The notes under the pieces were generated by a model. It saw nothing but the letters and a program-made list of their open reading frames with translations. It made no database searches and had not been told where the DNA came from. Positions 34,918-46,281 of a DNA stretch of 64,000 nucleotides are shown here, in pieces. A program made the position numbers and the translations under genes. Each line of letters opens with the position of its first letter. The stretch's first letter is position 1. Source of the DNA: Protopterus annectens. Its lineage: Eukaryota; Chordata; Ceratodontiformes; Protopteridae. The stretch lies in contig NC_056740.1 in assembly GCF_019279795.1 (NCBI RefSeq), positions 223,020,774 through 223,084,773 of the forward strand. Direction: 5' to 3'.

Positions 34918-35312
34918 TATAATTCCAACATATCACATAAGGCTGTTGCTTCTCCAATCATCTAAAAATGAGCCACAGTAATACTCTTATTCTAAACCCT
35001 GAATTTGAGAAATGTAAACAAGTTCCAGCTACTGTGATTCCTCTTAAAGCCTCAAACCAGTGATTTCGCTACCTGAACACCAAGGTTTACTGAACCAGTA
35101 ACATAGTTTCCATAGCAGATTTAATGCTATGACAATTCCCTCTCTTTCCAGTTCCACTTATATCAGTATGGACTGGGCATACTAAACTAGGCATTTTTTG
35201 TTGATCTGAAAGAGTATAAACTGTACCCTACCACACTGTGCACTTGTTTTTTTGAGTTGCTCACAAGCTAGATCATTCAGTGTAAGAGGTGTCTGTGCTC
35301 AAAATCCACCTG

Positions 35313-35365
35313 CTTCCACACCCAGAAAAGTCCCAAATGGCCATGTGCTTAGCCTATTTATTTGC
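35313..35365. repeat. 53-bp direct repeat, left copy
   Basis: Matches 36322-36375 with about four changes (CTTCCACACCCAG...CCAAATGGCCATGTGC). Spacing is 1.0 kb, same orientation. It may mark two L1-B 5' ends or a local duplication. Confidence 0.8.
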
Positions 35366-35982
35366 TATGTGCCTCAGCACTATGCAGGCCCTTTTTATGT
35401 GGATAACTTGGCTTTTTTAAGGGTTAACTACTCTGTTTTTACATCATGAATGTGCTTATCAATAATTTAATAATCTCTCACCATTGTTGTGAAGAAAGCA
35501 GATTAACATCAAACTTTGTCAAAGCCTTGACAGAGGGTTTTGGATTTCACCAAAAGCTGAACCAGACCACAGCTGACCAGAATGAAGCTTCAACAACAGC
35601 TGAGGAAATGTGAATCGTTACAAAAGTTATATAAGTTCTTTTGTTGACAAAACAAGTCCTTTTTATTGAGACTATGCAGTCTCTTAGGAGTACTCTGATG
35701 ATTTAGGGTGCCATGGTTATCACATCATACTGAAAACTACTATTCCTCACCATTTGATGAATTCATTAACAATATGAGTTTCTTCACAAAGTACATTATT
35801 CATTGTGTTTCCATCTCCATCTTCTTCCAATTTGCACAGAGGCCCACAATAAAATAATGTTGAAGGTTTCCTATTCAGCTGTAACAGCTGAAGCTTGCCA
35901 TGCTTCTCAAGGATGGTATTGGCGAATGAGAAAGACTAAATAGCTGGCATCCTTAAAAAATATATTGAGCAGCATTGAGTTA

Positions 35983-36034
35983 GACCTCTTTTTTGGGGGA
36001 GGGGATCCGACCTCTTTTTTGGGGGAGGGGATCC
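35983..36034. repeat. 26-bp exact tandem duplication
   Basis: Two exact units starting GACCTCTTTTTTGGGGG and ending GGATCC at 35983-36008 and 36009-36034. Confidence 0.9.
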
Positions 36035-36321
36035 CCTGGTGGTGACTGTCAAGCCCTACTCCCTAATCTATGGAAACTTTCATTCCTATGTCTGAGAACC
36101 ATTTAACTTGTTTCCTGGGGTAAGAATCAAGTGAACTTAGAGTGGGAGCCATCAAGTGTATACTGGGAGGACATAAAGGGCCTTTGTAATGACTTCCAAG
36201 ATGGCTGCACATTGAATAACACAATTCTAACTCTCCCAGTGTTAAAACAGAAACTTAGCAAGGAAAGCCAGAGGAATTGTACTTCTGGATATATTTCAAT
36301 AACTAGCTACTAAGTGCACGT

Positions 36322-36375
36322 CTTCCACACCCAGCAAAGTCCCAAATGGCCATGTGCTGAGCCTATTTTATTTGC
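36322..36375. repeat. 53-bp direct repeat, right copy
   Basis: Right-hand copy of 35313-35365, directly upstream of the L1-B ORF1 start. Confidence 0.8.
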
Positions 36376-36379
36376 CTGG

Positions 36380-37460
36380 ATGGCAGGAAAAAGAAATAAG
36401 GAGGACCTGAAGGAACAACCGCTTCAAAAGGTGAGGAAAAACACTGACTGGGAAAATTACTGCAGCTGTTCAGCAAAATGCAGTACAAGCTCCAAACATG
36501 ACTTCTAGTAACCTAGAGGAAAGTGTAAGACAACTGCACAAATAACTGGTTAAAATAAACAAAACACTGATAGAGTGTATCAACTCAAACAAGAAAACTC
36601 TGGAAAAATGAAAGAATATTTAAATAGATAATCAGATGAGGTGACAAAACTCAGAGCTTGAAATGAAGAAAAGGGTGGCTGAATATGACTGCACAAGAAG
36701 AAATGTTTAAAAAATAACAGAATTAGAGGACAGTGCACATAGGGAAAACCTGAGATTTTTTGCTTTACCAAAGAAACTGGAAGGAACAGACTGCATTAAT
36801 TTTATGAAAGCACAAATAAGCAACTGGACTGGTATTGCACAGCCGTTGTTAATTTAAAAGGGTGTATCTTGTGTTTGCGCCAAACCTGGCTATGAAAAAG
36901 CAACCTAGTTCTTTAATAGTAAAGATGCAATCCTACCAGCAGAAGGACTTGATTCTGACAAAACTGTGGCAGAACAAAGCACTAAAAGTGTGACAGCAGA
37001 GTTATTGTGGAGAATGATTAGTCATTGTATACCAGTCAGAAGAGGAGTAAATTTATACCACTGTTCAGGGAATGTCAAGAAGCTAGCATGAGATTCAAAC
37101 TGCTGTACCCAGCTATCTTCAAAATATTTTTCCCTGGAGGGACAAAATCATTTTTGATGAAGTACATGCTAAGGAGGAAATACAAAAGTTTGTCCAGCAA
37201 AAGAACTATGAAACATGAGGAGATTATGCTTTTTGTTCTGGTAATAAAGACCACAGAGAGACTGTGCCAGTGAAACATTTTCCAGTGTGTCAACAGAAAA
37301 TGCTTGAGAGAACAAAAAAAGCACAAGAGTCAACTAGAAGAATCAAGAGTACATTGGAAATGAAGCAGAGTCAGGATTTGGGAGATGGAGATGAACAGGA
37401 ATAAAACCAGTAACTTGGAAATTGACAAATGTGGGAATACAGAACAAGAAAATCAAGAAA
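36380..37460 (+). pseudogene. L1-B ORF1-like protein remains
   Basis: Fragments in shifting frames: MAGKRNKEDLKEQPLQKVRK at the start, a Lys/Glu/Asn-rich coiled-coil stretch, then RENLRFFALPKKLEG, the RRM opening (usual form R.NNLRI.GLPE..EG), and SSLIVKMQSYQQKDLIL, the RNA-binding core. VKHFPVCQQKMLERTKKAQ follows in the C-terminal part. At least five stops or shifts occur. Clearly an L1 ORF1, but of a subfamily unlike L1-A. Confidence 0.65.
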
Positions 37461-38259
37461 TATTGGACTTTTTTGACTTTGTTAAACTTGTAGGGGACTC
37501 TAAAGCATATGCCCTACTTTGTGTCATTAATGTTTGGAAAAATACTTAGGAGAGGAGGGACCTGTAAACTTAACTGTAAGTAAAACAATTGTTTTTTCTT
37601 AATGGTACTATTCTGTAGTGCATGATTTCCTTTGTATGCTATAAAGTACTTTCAGTTATTTTTAAGTGTAATAGGGATAGTAATGTAAACAAGACCTCCT
37701 GCTTTTTCTTTCCTTCTCCTTGTTCAGTATTAAGAAATGTAGGCATTGCAATCTAAAACAAAGTCTGGTTAAAAGACCATGAGAAAAGAAAAAAATAGTG
37801 TTCTTTTTCTTATTCTTGCATATGCGAATGATTGGATTAAGGCCTCTAGCTTGATCTAGTAACAAGTTTTAAGAGAAAGCAAGTAAATGAAAAAGAATAT
37901 TGAATATTATAAGGCTTTTTCCTACCAAATAAATGTATGCTTAGTAGCAATTTTGCATCTGTCCTCATGTCTCCAGGACACAATCTGATAAAGAGAAATG
38001 GCTATGAGATAATGTTCTCTGAAAGCATTCAAAGGTTTACTCAGCTAGGAGAGTTATAAAGATAAGACAGCACTTAGTAGAAGCACAAGCTGCACCATGC
38101 ACCTCAGCATGGATAACCTTTCTTTTAGGTTAACAAGTATGTGAGTGTGGCTATCAGTTTGGAACACTTGCTCCTATGAGGAGAGTAAAACTTTAATATT
38201 TGAAGATGTACATAATTGTGTGTGTTATTAAGTTTACAGGTTTTAGGGGGTATTGGGGT

Positions 38260-41037
38260 GAGTTTGTTGTTTTGTTTGAATGCTTTCAATAAAATTAAAA
38301 GTTGTGTAAGATGTAACATAGGCTCAAATGGATATGACAAGAAACAACTGTATAAAAGATCCACCTGCCAAACAGTGTATGCATGTAACACAAAAGCTGG
38401 AACTAGATATTTAACAAAAAGCTGTTATACATAAAAGGTGGGAATAATAACTTTTTAATACAATGATCACACAGATAAATACAAAAAAGAAAGAGTAGTG
38501 GACTATATTAAAATGTAGAGAATAAATAAGTATGCTACAGGAAACATGCTTGGAAAGAACTGAACATGTGAATTTGATAAAGAAAGGTTTTCAGGATGTT
38601 TATTCAGCAGAATACCTGGGAGAAAGAAAAAGAGGAGTACTTATATTAATTGCAAGAGGAACTCCAATAGTGATAGAAGAGGCTAAAAAAGATAATGGTA
38701 GATTTGTAGTACTAGGGGGCTACTGGCAAGGGAGGAATACACTGGCATGTATTTATATTCCACCTAAAACTGCTATAATGGAGCTTAAGAAAATTCTGAG
38801 AAATAATCAGCTTTCAGCAAGGAATATTACTTATAGGTGGGGACTGGAATTTGATTTGCAACAGTGAAGACATGTCTGCGGGGTCAGAAGGGAAAATTTA
38901 ACAAAGGAAGGTAGATTTTTTGAAGACATTTATAAAACTATTTGGTTTGGAAGATGTGAATTCAGTACTAGGAGTTCAGAGTGAATTTACATATTATAGC
39001 CAAGATACAAATGCGGTGGTGGTGCTGCGGTAGCATTGTCACCTCACAGTAAGACGCTGTCCGGTTCGATTCTCAGCTAGAGCATCTTCTGCGTGGAGAC
39101 ATGCGTGAATGAGCGTACCTTTGTTGAAGGTTGTGCATCAGGCCTGGCAAGCTGGTATGTAAAAATCAACTGCCAATCATTAGCGGACCGGAGTTCTGCT
39201 GTGGTGACCCCTAACCGGGAAAAGCCGAAAGACACTAATTGCCAAGATACAAACACTGGGCTAGGCTAGACAGAATTTACATTTCACAGAAACATGTGCA
39301 CTTAATTGAAGGTCTTGATATGTACCCAATAACTATTTCAGATCATGGGCCAATAATAACTAAAAACACAGGGTAATGAAATAAAAATGAGATACGGGTA
39401 CTTCCACAAATATCTGTTGAAAGGGCAGGAATTTAAGGAATGGGTAGTGGAAAGTATTCATGGGCTATTAGAGAAGATATAAATTTCTTCTGAAAATATA
39501 GCTAGGGGTGGGATAAAATTAAAGTGGAGTTTAAAATAAGGTGGAAATAAAAGAAAGGGAGATATTCTTAAGAAGTAACAATTATTTAGAGAGATTGACA
39601 CATCTTAAAGTAATGCAAAATAGGGGGAATCTCACAAAATCAGTAGAGGAGCAACTGTAGAATGCTAAACAGAAGATAAGGGATTACCTTGATAATATGC
39701 ATGCGTTTAGAAGGATTGCTTTTAAGCAACTGTTTATTAAAAACTCTACAGCACAAAAACGTTTAGCACGATGACCCAGGCAACAGAAAGCAGAAAGGGC
39801 TGTCGCCAAGCTTAGGGAGCCTGTAGCAAGGAAGATAACAACAGATCCTGTAGCAGTATTAGATATATTTTGGAAATTCTATGAAAGCCTGTATAAAGCA
39901 GAGAAATATGGAAATGAAGAAAAGGCACAAATGGAAATGTTTCTGGAAGTATTAAATATGCCAAGGTTAGAGGGAGATGAGGATCAATTAGTAACAGGAT
40001 AGGAGGAGATGAGATAAAAATGGTGATATATAATGGTGATATATAACCAATCGACAGGAAAGTCCTCAGAAACAGATGGTATTCCTATGGAAGTTTAGAA
40101 GCTAGGAGAGAAAAAATGATAATGATCTGGAAGGTTTTGTTTAACAGCATTTTAAAGGGAGAAATACCAACATCCTGGAAGAAAGTGGTGGTAGCAATAA
40201 TACCTAAAGAGGGTAAAGATCCATCAGATCCAGCTTTGTACAGACCCATTTCAATACTAAACCATGATTATACAGTGTTTATGCATATAATAGCTAAAAA
40301 GAATGGCAAAAGTAATGTCAGAATTGATAGACATGGGCCATTGTGGTTTTGTGGAGGGAAGGCAAACATTAAAAGAACATTTATGATCCAGAAGGAAGCA
40401 GAATCTAAGAAAATGCCACTGTTGTTGGTGGGTCTTGATGGAGAGAAAACATTTGACAGAGTAAGCTGGGACTTTATGAGCAGGGCAATGGAAGTATTTG
40501 CATTCCCTGATAAAGTATAAGGTTGATAAGGAGGATATATGAGGGATCAGAGGCGAAAATTAAAGTAGGTGGGTTGCTCTCTAATAATTTCTGCTTGAGC
40601 AGAGGTACCAGACAGGGGTATCCTCTTTCCCCTTTGTTATTTGCATTATGGGTAGTACCATTTGCAAAGAAAATAAGTGACTCAAAAATTCAAGGATATA
40701 ATTGGTATGGTAGTCAAGAAAAGCTGACTCTAAAGTTTCCAAATATTATTTTATACCTGATAAAACCAGGAAAGGATATTACACTGTTGTGAAACATTAT
40801 GAGACATTTTCAAATCTATTCAGGATACACAATGAATCAAAAACAAAGGCAATAGCGGTAAGTTATGTACCCACACATGAACTGGTTCAGCAATATCCAT
40901 ATTTATGGGGACATGATAAAATGAAGTATTTAGGAGTATGGATTAAAAATGATTCCTGTATGGCTGCTAAGGATATGTGGGAAGAGACTAAACAAAAGAT
41001 AATACAAAAACTAAGAAATTGGACGCTGTATTATATG
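38260..41037 (+). pseudogene. L1-B ORF2: endonuclease and reverse transcriptase, interrupted
   Basis: CLNAFNKIK matches the family's LN.NGLN opening. VMLQETCL and ERKRGVLILIARG are endonuclease blocks. Past the SINE, ARLDRIYIS and TISDHGPIIT complete that domain. The polymerase then shows KEGKDPSDPALYRPISILN, LLVGLDGEKTFDRVSWDFM, SRGTRQGYPLSPLLFALWV and MKYLGVWIK. The FADD block is not found between LTLKFPNIILYL and the thumb, so the catalytic core is damaged. Breaks include a shift near 38867, several stops between 39.4 and 40.1 kb and shifts near 40520 and 40790. The last L1 residues before the PLE are YYMNMDNNI. Confidence 0.8.
39012..39240 (+). mobile_element. tRNA-derived SINE
   Basis: 229 bp, flanked by the exact 13-bp duplication GCCAAGATACAAA (38999-39011 and 39241-39253). 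The head has RNA polymerase III boxes: GCGGTAGCATTGTCACC (A-box-like) and GGTTCGATTCTC (B box, near 39063). The 3' part ends GACCCCTAACCGGGAAAAGC then CGAAAGACACTAATT, a type of LINE-like SINE tail I recall from fishes and other vertebrates. It sits in the endonuclease region of L1-B in the sense direction. There is no poly(A), so it probably borrowed a LINE other than L1. Confidence 0.88.
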
Positions 41038-41095
41038 AATATGGACAATAACATAAGAACAAAAAAAATGTTCCAAAACCATAAACAAAGTACTT

Positions 41096-41765
41096 GCTGC
41101 TGAAAATCAAACAGTCCAAAACCAAGCCATGAAAACTTCAAATGTTTTCAAGAAGTGCAAAACAATCCAATAAAAATGTAAAACAGGTTTAATCCAAGGA
41201 ATACAGTACAATCCAGTAAGTGTATAAGCACTTTTATTTTAAACCCTTTAAAACTTCATCAGATACAAGTTCTAGAACCATTTAAATAAACTTCACTGGT
41301 CATGTGATCCTTTTAAAATTTTAGAGCAACATTCCTCTATTACACCCCCCCCAAAAAAGTATATATTGTCATTAAATTCATTCCCTAGTATGCATGCTAT
41401 TTTTACTGTTGTGCTATTATAATTAGTTCATGTGGTTGTCATACACAGTAATCTTTATAAACAAACCATTAATAATAATGAAAATGGAAAGAAAAATAGC
41501 AGCAAAGTGTTATTTTTAAAACAATTTATCTCTCCCATGATTTTAGTTTCAGGATGGAAGCAATACTGACATGGTCGTTTAGTCCTGGTTGCCTATATGC
41601 CTCTAGTTGCAGTTGCCATTTTAATTCATGTTGCTCGAGTATTACTGTCCAAGGCCCCCCCCCCCCAATTTTTCTTTCTCCACTCTTTCTAATATGCTGA
41701 ATTTAAAAGAGTGGTCAGAGTGTTCACTTAGATGCCTAAACAGTGCATTGATGTTTGAAGATAGA
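41096..41765. repeat. PLE-4 inverted arm, left
   Basis: Reverse complement of about 47700-48370, starting with the complement of the outer tail end (GCTGAAAATCAAAC). It breaks off in the endonuclease exactly where the LTR element begins. Confidence 0.88.
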
Positions 41766-43024
41766 TGAAGGCTGTCAGCCTAAACAGATAGAATTTTGGA
41801 GATAATTCTGGCATATGTAAATATTAATGTAAACCACAGGCTTGTCTTAAATGATAAAAATAGTGTCACATGTAGAACTGAAAAAAATGTAACAACAGTG
41901 CACTGACCAAGTAAAGCATGTTGTGACCCTTTGATGTTAAACTCGGAGCCAGTAAGTCTAGAGTGATGCATCCTGCCTATTGTTTTAAGGCCAGAGTTAA
42001 TGGCCAGAATTTGCATGCATAAATGTCCTTTATTGCTCTGGTTTCTGCCCAGAGATGAAGAATATAAATGTAGTTTCTGTTAGCCTGGGAACCCAGGGAA
42101 GTGTGAAGAATGATGAAATGTGAACCAGGAATGTGATTTTAAAAACAGAGAGAATCAGAGAGCATTAAGTATTTTTGTCTTGACCATCCAACTCACCAGC
42201 ACTGTCTTGCTCTATATGTAAGTTTATCTTAAACTTGTTTTCTCTTAGAAATAGCTAGAAACTAGAAATATTAGACTAAGTGTTTTCCTGTGATGTCAGA
42301 ACTGTACTATTGAATTATTTTAAGTATTTCTCTGTGATCTCTGAACTCTTGACTAGCACTGTGTAGTAAAAAAGTATTGTCTTGTGTTTTGACTATTTAT
42401 TAAATATTTTCAAACCCTTTCAACTGTGGCTGTTTTTGTAGAGATAATTTAAGCTCTTTAGAGTACTTGCATGCCTTTGGTAAAATTGTACAAAGCCACC
42501 CCAATAGCTTTAGCCCTGGGCTATAATTGGATAATAATATTGCACAGTAATAATTGGACACCCTTTTAAGGGCCTTTGAGTAGCGATAAATATTAGTGGG
42601 TGGTGGCAGATGATACTACTGTATAGTCTGGGGAAAAAGGGGCACAGCTGGAGAACCTGTGCCAGCCTTCCCCAGGAGTGTCTGTGTGGTTGTATAAACT
42701 CTTCTCAAAGTGTGTGTGTGTGTGTCAGCTACTTGGGCAGGGACACGGAGCACTGGTTGGACAGAGAAGGTGCTGGAGGTTTTAGCTTGCCCACTAAGTG
42801 GAGATCTGGACCCTATAGCTATGCCAATGGGGAGTCTTATTGGGGACCTGGAGAGCAAGGGAGTGACCAACCCCAGATTGACTGTGATTTCTGTGTGCTC
42901 TTAAGGGAAATTGCACTTTACTATGTGTATTTGTTATCCTTTCCTCCTATATGAGATGTGCCTCACTGGTGTTAGTGGTGAGGATTGAGGCTCCTTGATT
43001 GCTGGGCAGGGCACAGGCATCACA
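41766..43024 (+). repeat. 5' LTR of the gypsy-like element
   Basis: Starts TGAAGGCTG and ends CATCACA, 1259 bp. The same start and end are seen in the solo LTR at 9583-10915. It includes a short GT run at about 42710-42724 and ATTAATTGGTGGCAG just downstream, a primer-binding-like position. Confidence 0.85.
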
Positions 43025-43229
43025 TATTAATTGGTGGCAGTGGTTGGATATCCACACGACATATTGTTTGGCAGTGGTGGGACATCCACACCACATATTA
43101 ATTGGTTGGCAAATACTAATTGGCTTGTAGTGGTGTGGGTAGAGTGAATTCCTGTAGCTGGTGTACAGTGAGCTCTGAAGGTGTTTTGTACTCTAAATCA
43201 GCTCCGCAGTGAATACTCACCGAGTTCAG

Positions 43230-44450
43230 ATCACAATTGTTTTATTTCTTTTCTTAGCTTAGTCAGGGTGAGCAGGCAGCAGAGGAGTATGGAAAGCTCA
43301 TAAGGAGCCAGCTGGCAGAGATATGCCAGGCTAGGGGACTGGTGCATGGAAACCTGACTAAGGCAGACCTGATTGCAGCCTTGGTTACAGCTACATCAGA
43401 AAACAGCAATCAGGAGGACAATCAGACTGGCAGTGGAGATATAATACCCCTGGAGAATGGACCACTGAACGTTTCTGCAGAGGACTTAAAAATCCATCTG
43501 GAGCTAAAGATACTTGAGTTGGAGGCCAGGCGTTTGGAACTAGAAGCAGCTGAGAAAGTAAGGTGTCCAGAGAGTGAGGACAAGGAGAAACTGCAACATT
43601 TGCAGGCTGAGGAGAATGAGAAACTGCTATGTCTGGAAGATGAGGAAAAGGACAGGCAGCGGCAGCATGAGAAGGAGATGCTGACTCTTCGCCAGAGTCA
43701 TGGAGGTAATGGGGAAGGGAGTAACTGGACCCCAGAAGCACAAAAGGTCAGTAAATGTCTTCCGCATTTTAAAGAGGGGCATAACTTTGATAGCTTCATT
43801 CATGTTTGAGGGTATGCAAACAGTATGGTGTTGACCAATGGCTCTGGGTACGGTTCCTGATCCCCTTACTCCATGGTAAAGCTGTAACTGTTTTGTCAAA
43901 AAAGTCTGACGTTGCATATTTTGATTATACTGTTGTTAAAAATCACCCGTTAGAATTGTTTAAGCTAACACCTGAAATGTATAGGAAAAGGTTTTGTGAG
44001 TATAGATGCAAGGCAGATGAAAGTGTGTGTGAATATGTTGCTGAACTGGGCACTTATTTCTATAGGTGGGTGAGTGGATGTCAGGTCACCACTTCTGAAG
44101 GGCTGGCAGACCTTTTGGTGAGGGAACAAGCCCTTAGCACTTTGCCTGAGCACATGAGGATCTGGTTAGCTGATAGACAATGTGCTACTTCAGATGAGTT
44201 GGGGAAGAAGGGAGACCTATACCTGGCAAGCAAGGCAGCCCTGCACAGGAAAGGGACCCCCCAGTACTGCTCATGGGTCTAAAGGAACCCTGGTTGCCAG
44301 TAGCAGGGGAGGCCCCTAGTCCAGGTACACATCCAGGAGCTAGGGTTAAATGTTTTGAACGCAACCAGTGGGGCCATGTGGCATACAGGTGTCCACTGAG
44401 GCAAGGTGGGGAACAAAAGGTGAGGAAGCCAGTAAGTGGGAAAGACAAAA
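43230..44450 (+). other. Gag-like region of the gypsy-like element
   Basis: An N-terminal half rich in Glu, Leu and Lys (coiled-coil-like, LEARRLELEAAEK), then the capsid-like SCAN-type block and the zinc-knuckle-like motif. Vertebrate SCAN domains are known to derive from gypsy gag, so a host SCAN gene was considered; the flanking LTRs decide for the element. Fossil. Confidence 0.7.
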
Positions 44451-45261
44451 TACAAATAGCAGGTTGTCTTGGGACAACAAGGGTACCAAACTACCCCCAG
44501 AGGTTATATCCTATTGTAGTGAATGGCAAATAGGCCAGAGAGACACATCCTCTGATATAACCATTGTAAAGCCTGCAATAGTTACAGAGGAGCACTACTT
44601 GCCTGGGCAGTCTACTCCAGTCAGGGCTTTAGGAGGATCCCATTCCAAATAACTTTGGCTAGGGTTCACCTTGACTGGGAGGGTGGAAAAGGAAACTAGC
44701 AAATAGGTGTATTTGAGGATATACCTGCAGATGTTCTGATTGGGAATGATTTTGACAGTGCAGTACCTTGTACAGTTACATGCAGTCAGGCTTGGAGACA
44801 AGCAGGTAAGTCTGGTAGCCTGGGGGAGACCCAAACAGACTGCATACTTGCAGCCGGGACTGGTGAGGTGGTTACTTCAGGGAGGGAGCTACCCTGTAGC
44901 AGTGAGACTGAAGGTGAACCACAGCTGCTTGGGGGTACTGATGGTCCCTTGAACAGAGGGACTGCAAAGGTAGAGGTGAGTAGGAGTACCAAGGCTGACA
45001 GTGAGGCACCACTGTCAGAGGATGCCAGACTTCCTGTGGAAGGGGAGCTGGGAAGGGTTACAATGAGATAGTTGAGACAGGCTCAGCTCTCAGACCCTAC
45101 ATTGCTAGGCCTGAGGCAGGTGGCTAGGGAGGCGCCTGATTCTCAAGGAAAGGGGGAATCTGTATACTGGGACAAAGGGTTACTGTACAGACAGTGGACA
45201 CCTGAGAGAGGGCTAGAAGGTGAGAGAGTACAGCAGTTGGTAGTGTCTGGAGCCTATAAAT

Positions 45262-46281
45262 GCATAAATGCCCTTTATTGCTCTGGTTTCTGCCTGGAGG
45301 TGAAGAATGTAAATGTAGTTTCTGTTAGCCTGGGAACCCAGGGGATTGTGAAGAATGATGTAATGTGAACCCAGAATGTGATTTTAAAAACAGAGAGAAT
45401 CAGAGAGCATTAAGTATTTTTGTCTTGACCATCCAACTCACCAACACTGTCTTGCTCTGCATGTAAATTTATCTTAGACTTGTGTTTTCTCTTAGGACTA
45501 GCTAGAAACTAGAAAGATTAGACTGTTTTCCTGTGATGTCAGAACTGTACTACTGAATTATTTTAAGTATTTCTCTGTGATCTCTGAACTCTTGACTACC
45601 ACTGGTAGTAACAAAGTATTGTCTTGTGTTTTGGCTATTTGTTATTAAATATTTTTAAACCCTTTCAACTGTGGCTGTTTTTGTAGAGATAATTTAAGCT
45701 TTTAGAGTACTTGCATGCCTTTGGTAAAATTGTACAAAGCCACCCCAATAGCTTTAGTCCTGGGCCATACTACCAATTGGATAATAATATTGCACAGTAA
45801 TAATTGGACACCCTTTTAAGGGCCTTTGAGTAGCTGATAAATATTAGTGGGTGGTGGCAGCTAGTACTACCATATAGTCTGGGAAAAAGGGGCACAGCTG
45901 GAGAACCTGTGGCAGCCTTCTCGAGGAGTGTCTGTGTGGTATAAACTCTTCTCAAAGTGTGTGTGTGTGTGTGTGTGTGTCAGCTATGTGGGCAGGGGCA
46001 TGAAGTACTGGTTGGAAAGAGAGGGTGCTGGAGGTTTTAGCTTGCCCACTAGGCTGAGATCTGGACCCTATAGCTGTGCCAGTGGGGAGTCTTACTTGGG
46101 GACCTGGAGAGCAAGGGAGCAATCAGCCCCAGACTGACTGTGATCTCTGTGTGCTCTTAAGGGAAATTGCACTTTACTGTGTGTACTTGTTATCCTTCCC
46201 TCCTATATGAGACACCTCTCACTGGTGTTAGTGGTGAGGATTGAGGCTCCTTGATTTCTGGGCCAGGCCACTGGCGTCACA
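45262..46281 (+). repeat. 3' LTR of the gypsy-like element
   Basis: Matches the 5' LTR from TGCATAAATG to its CA end, with a longer GT run (45957-45980). Immediately after it PLE-4 reading resumes (GTPKIHK-type motif). Confidence 0.83.

Larger units (their letters stand above)
34918..36119. other. Unassigned DNA between DIRS-B and L1-B
   Basis: Mostly featureless. It holds one copy of a 53-bp string repeated in the L1-B 5' region and a 26-bp tandem duplication, both listed separately. Confidence 0.45.
41766..46281 (+). mobile_element. Gypsy-like LTR retroelement, reduced copy
   Basis: Two LTRs of one family enclose 2.2 kb of internal sequence. Parts recognised in order: a gag-like region (about 43.3-44.4 kb) with a charged helical start, a SCAN/capsid-like block (LELFKLTPEMYRKRF...LVREQALSTLPEHMRIWL) and a zinc-knuckle-like C.....GHVAYRC; a protease-like DVLIGNDF; and an integrase N-terminal-like block with GLLYRQW. 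No polymerase or RNase H was recognised, so it is an internally reduced fossil with many breaks. Shared LTR parts look about 92-95% alike by eye, suggesting an age of millions of years. Confidence 0.8.

Noticed and set aside
37025-37326. Overlapping frames on both strands near 37.1 kb
   Set aside because: They lie in the worn L1-B ORF1 C-terminal region and are chance frames.
39012-39130. Possible tRNA gene
   Set aside because: A and B boxes are present, but no cloverleaf with an anticodon arm can be drawn, and target duplications mark it as a SINE.
42616-42870. Frames with Thr-His runs in the LTRs (also near 9850)
   Set aside because: They are translations of the GT/AC tract and its surroundings in the LTR, not genes.
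43342-44282. Possible host SCAN-domain or zinc-finger gene
   Set aside because: The SCAN-like block and zinc-knuckle-like motif lie between two matching LTRs and are followed by protease- and integrase-like traces, so this is gag of a gypsy-like fossil.
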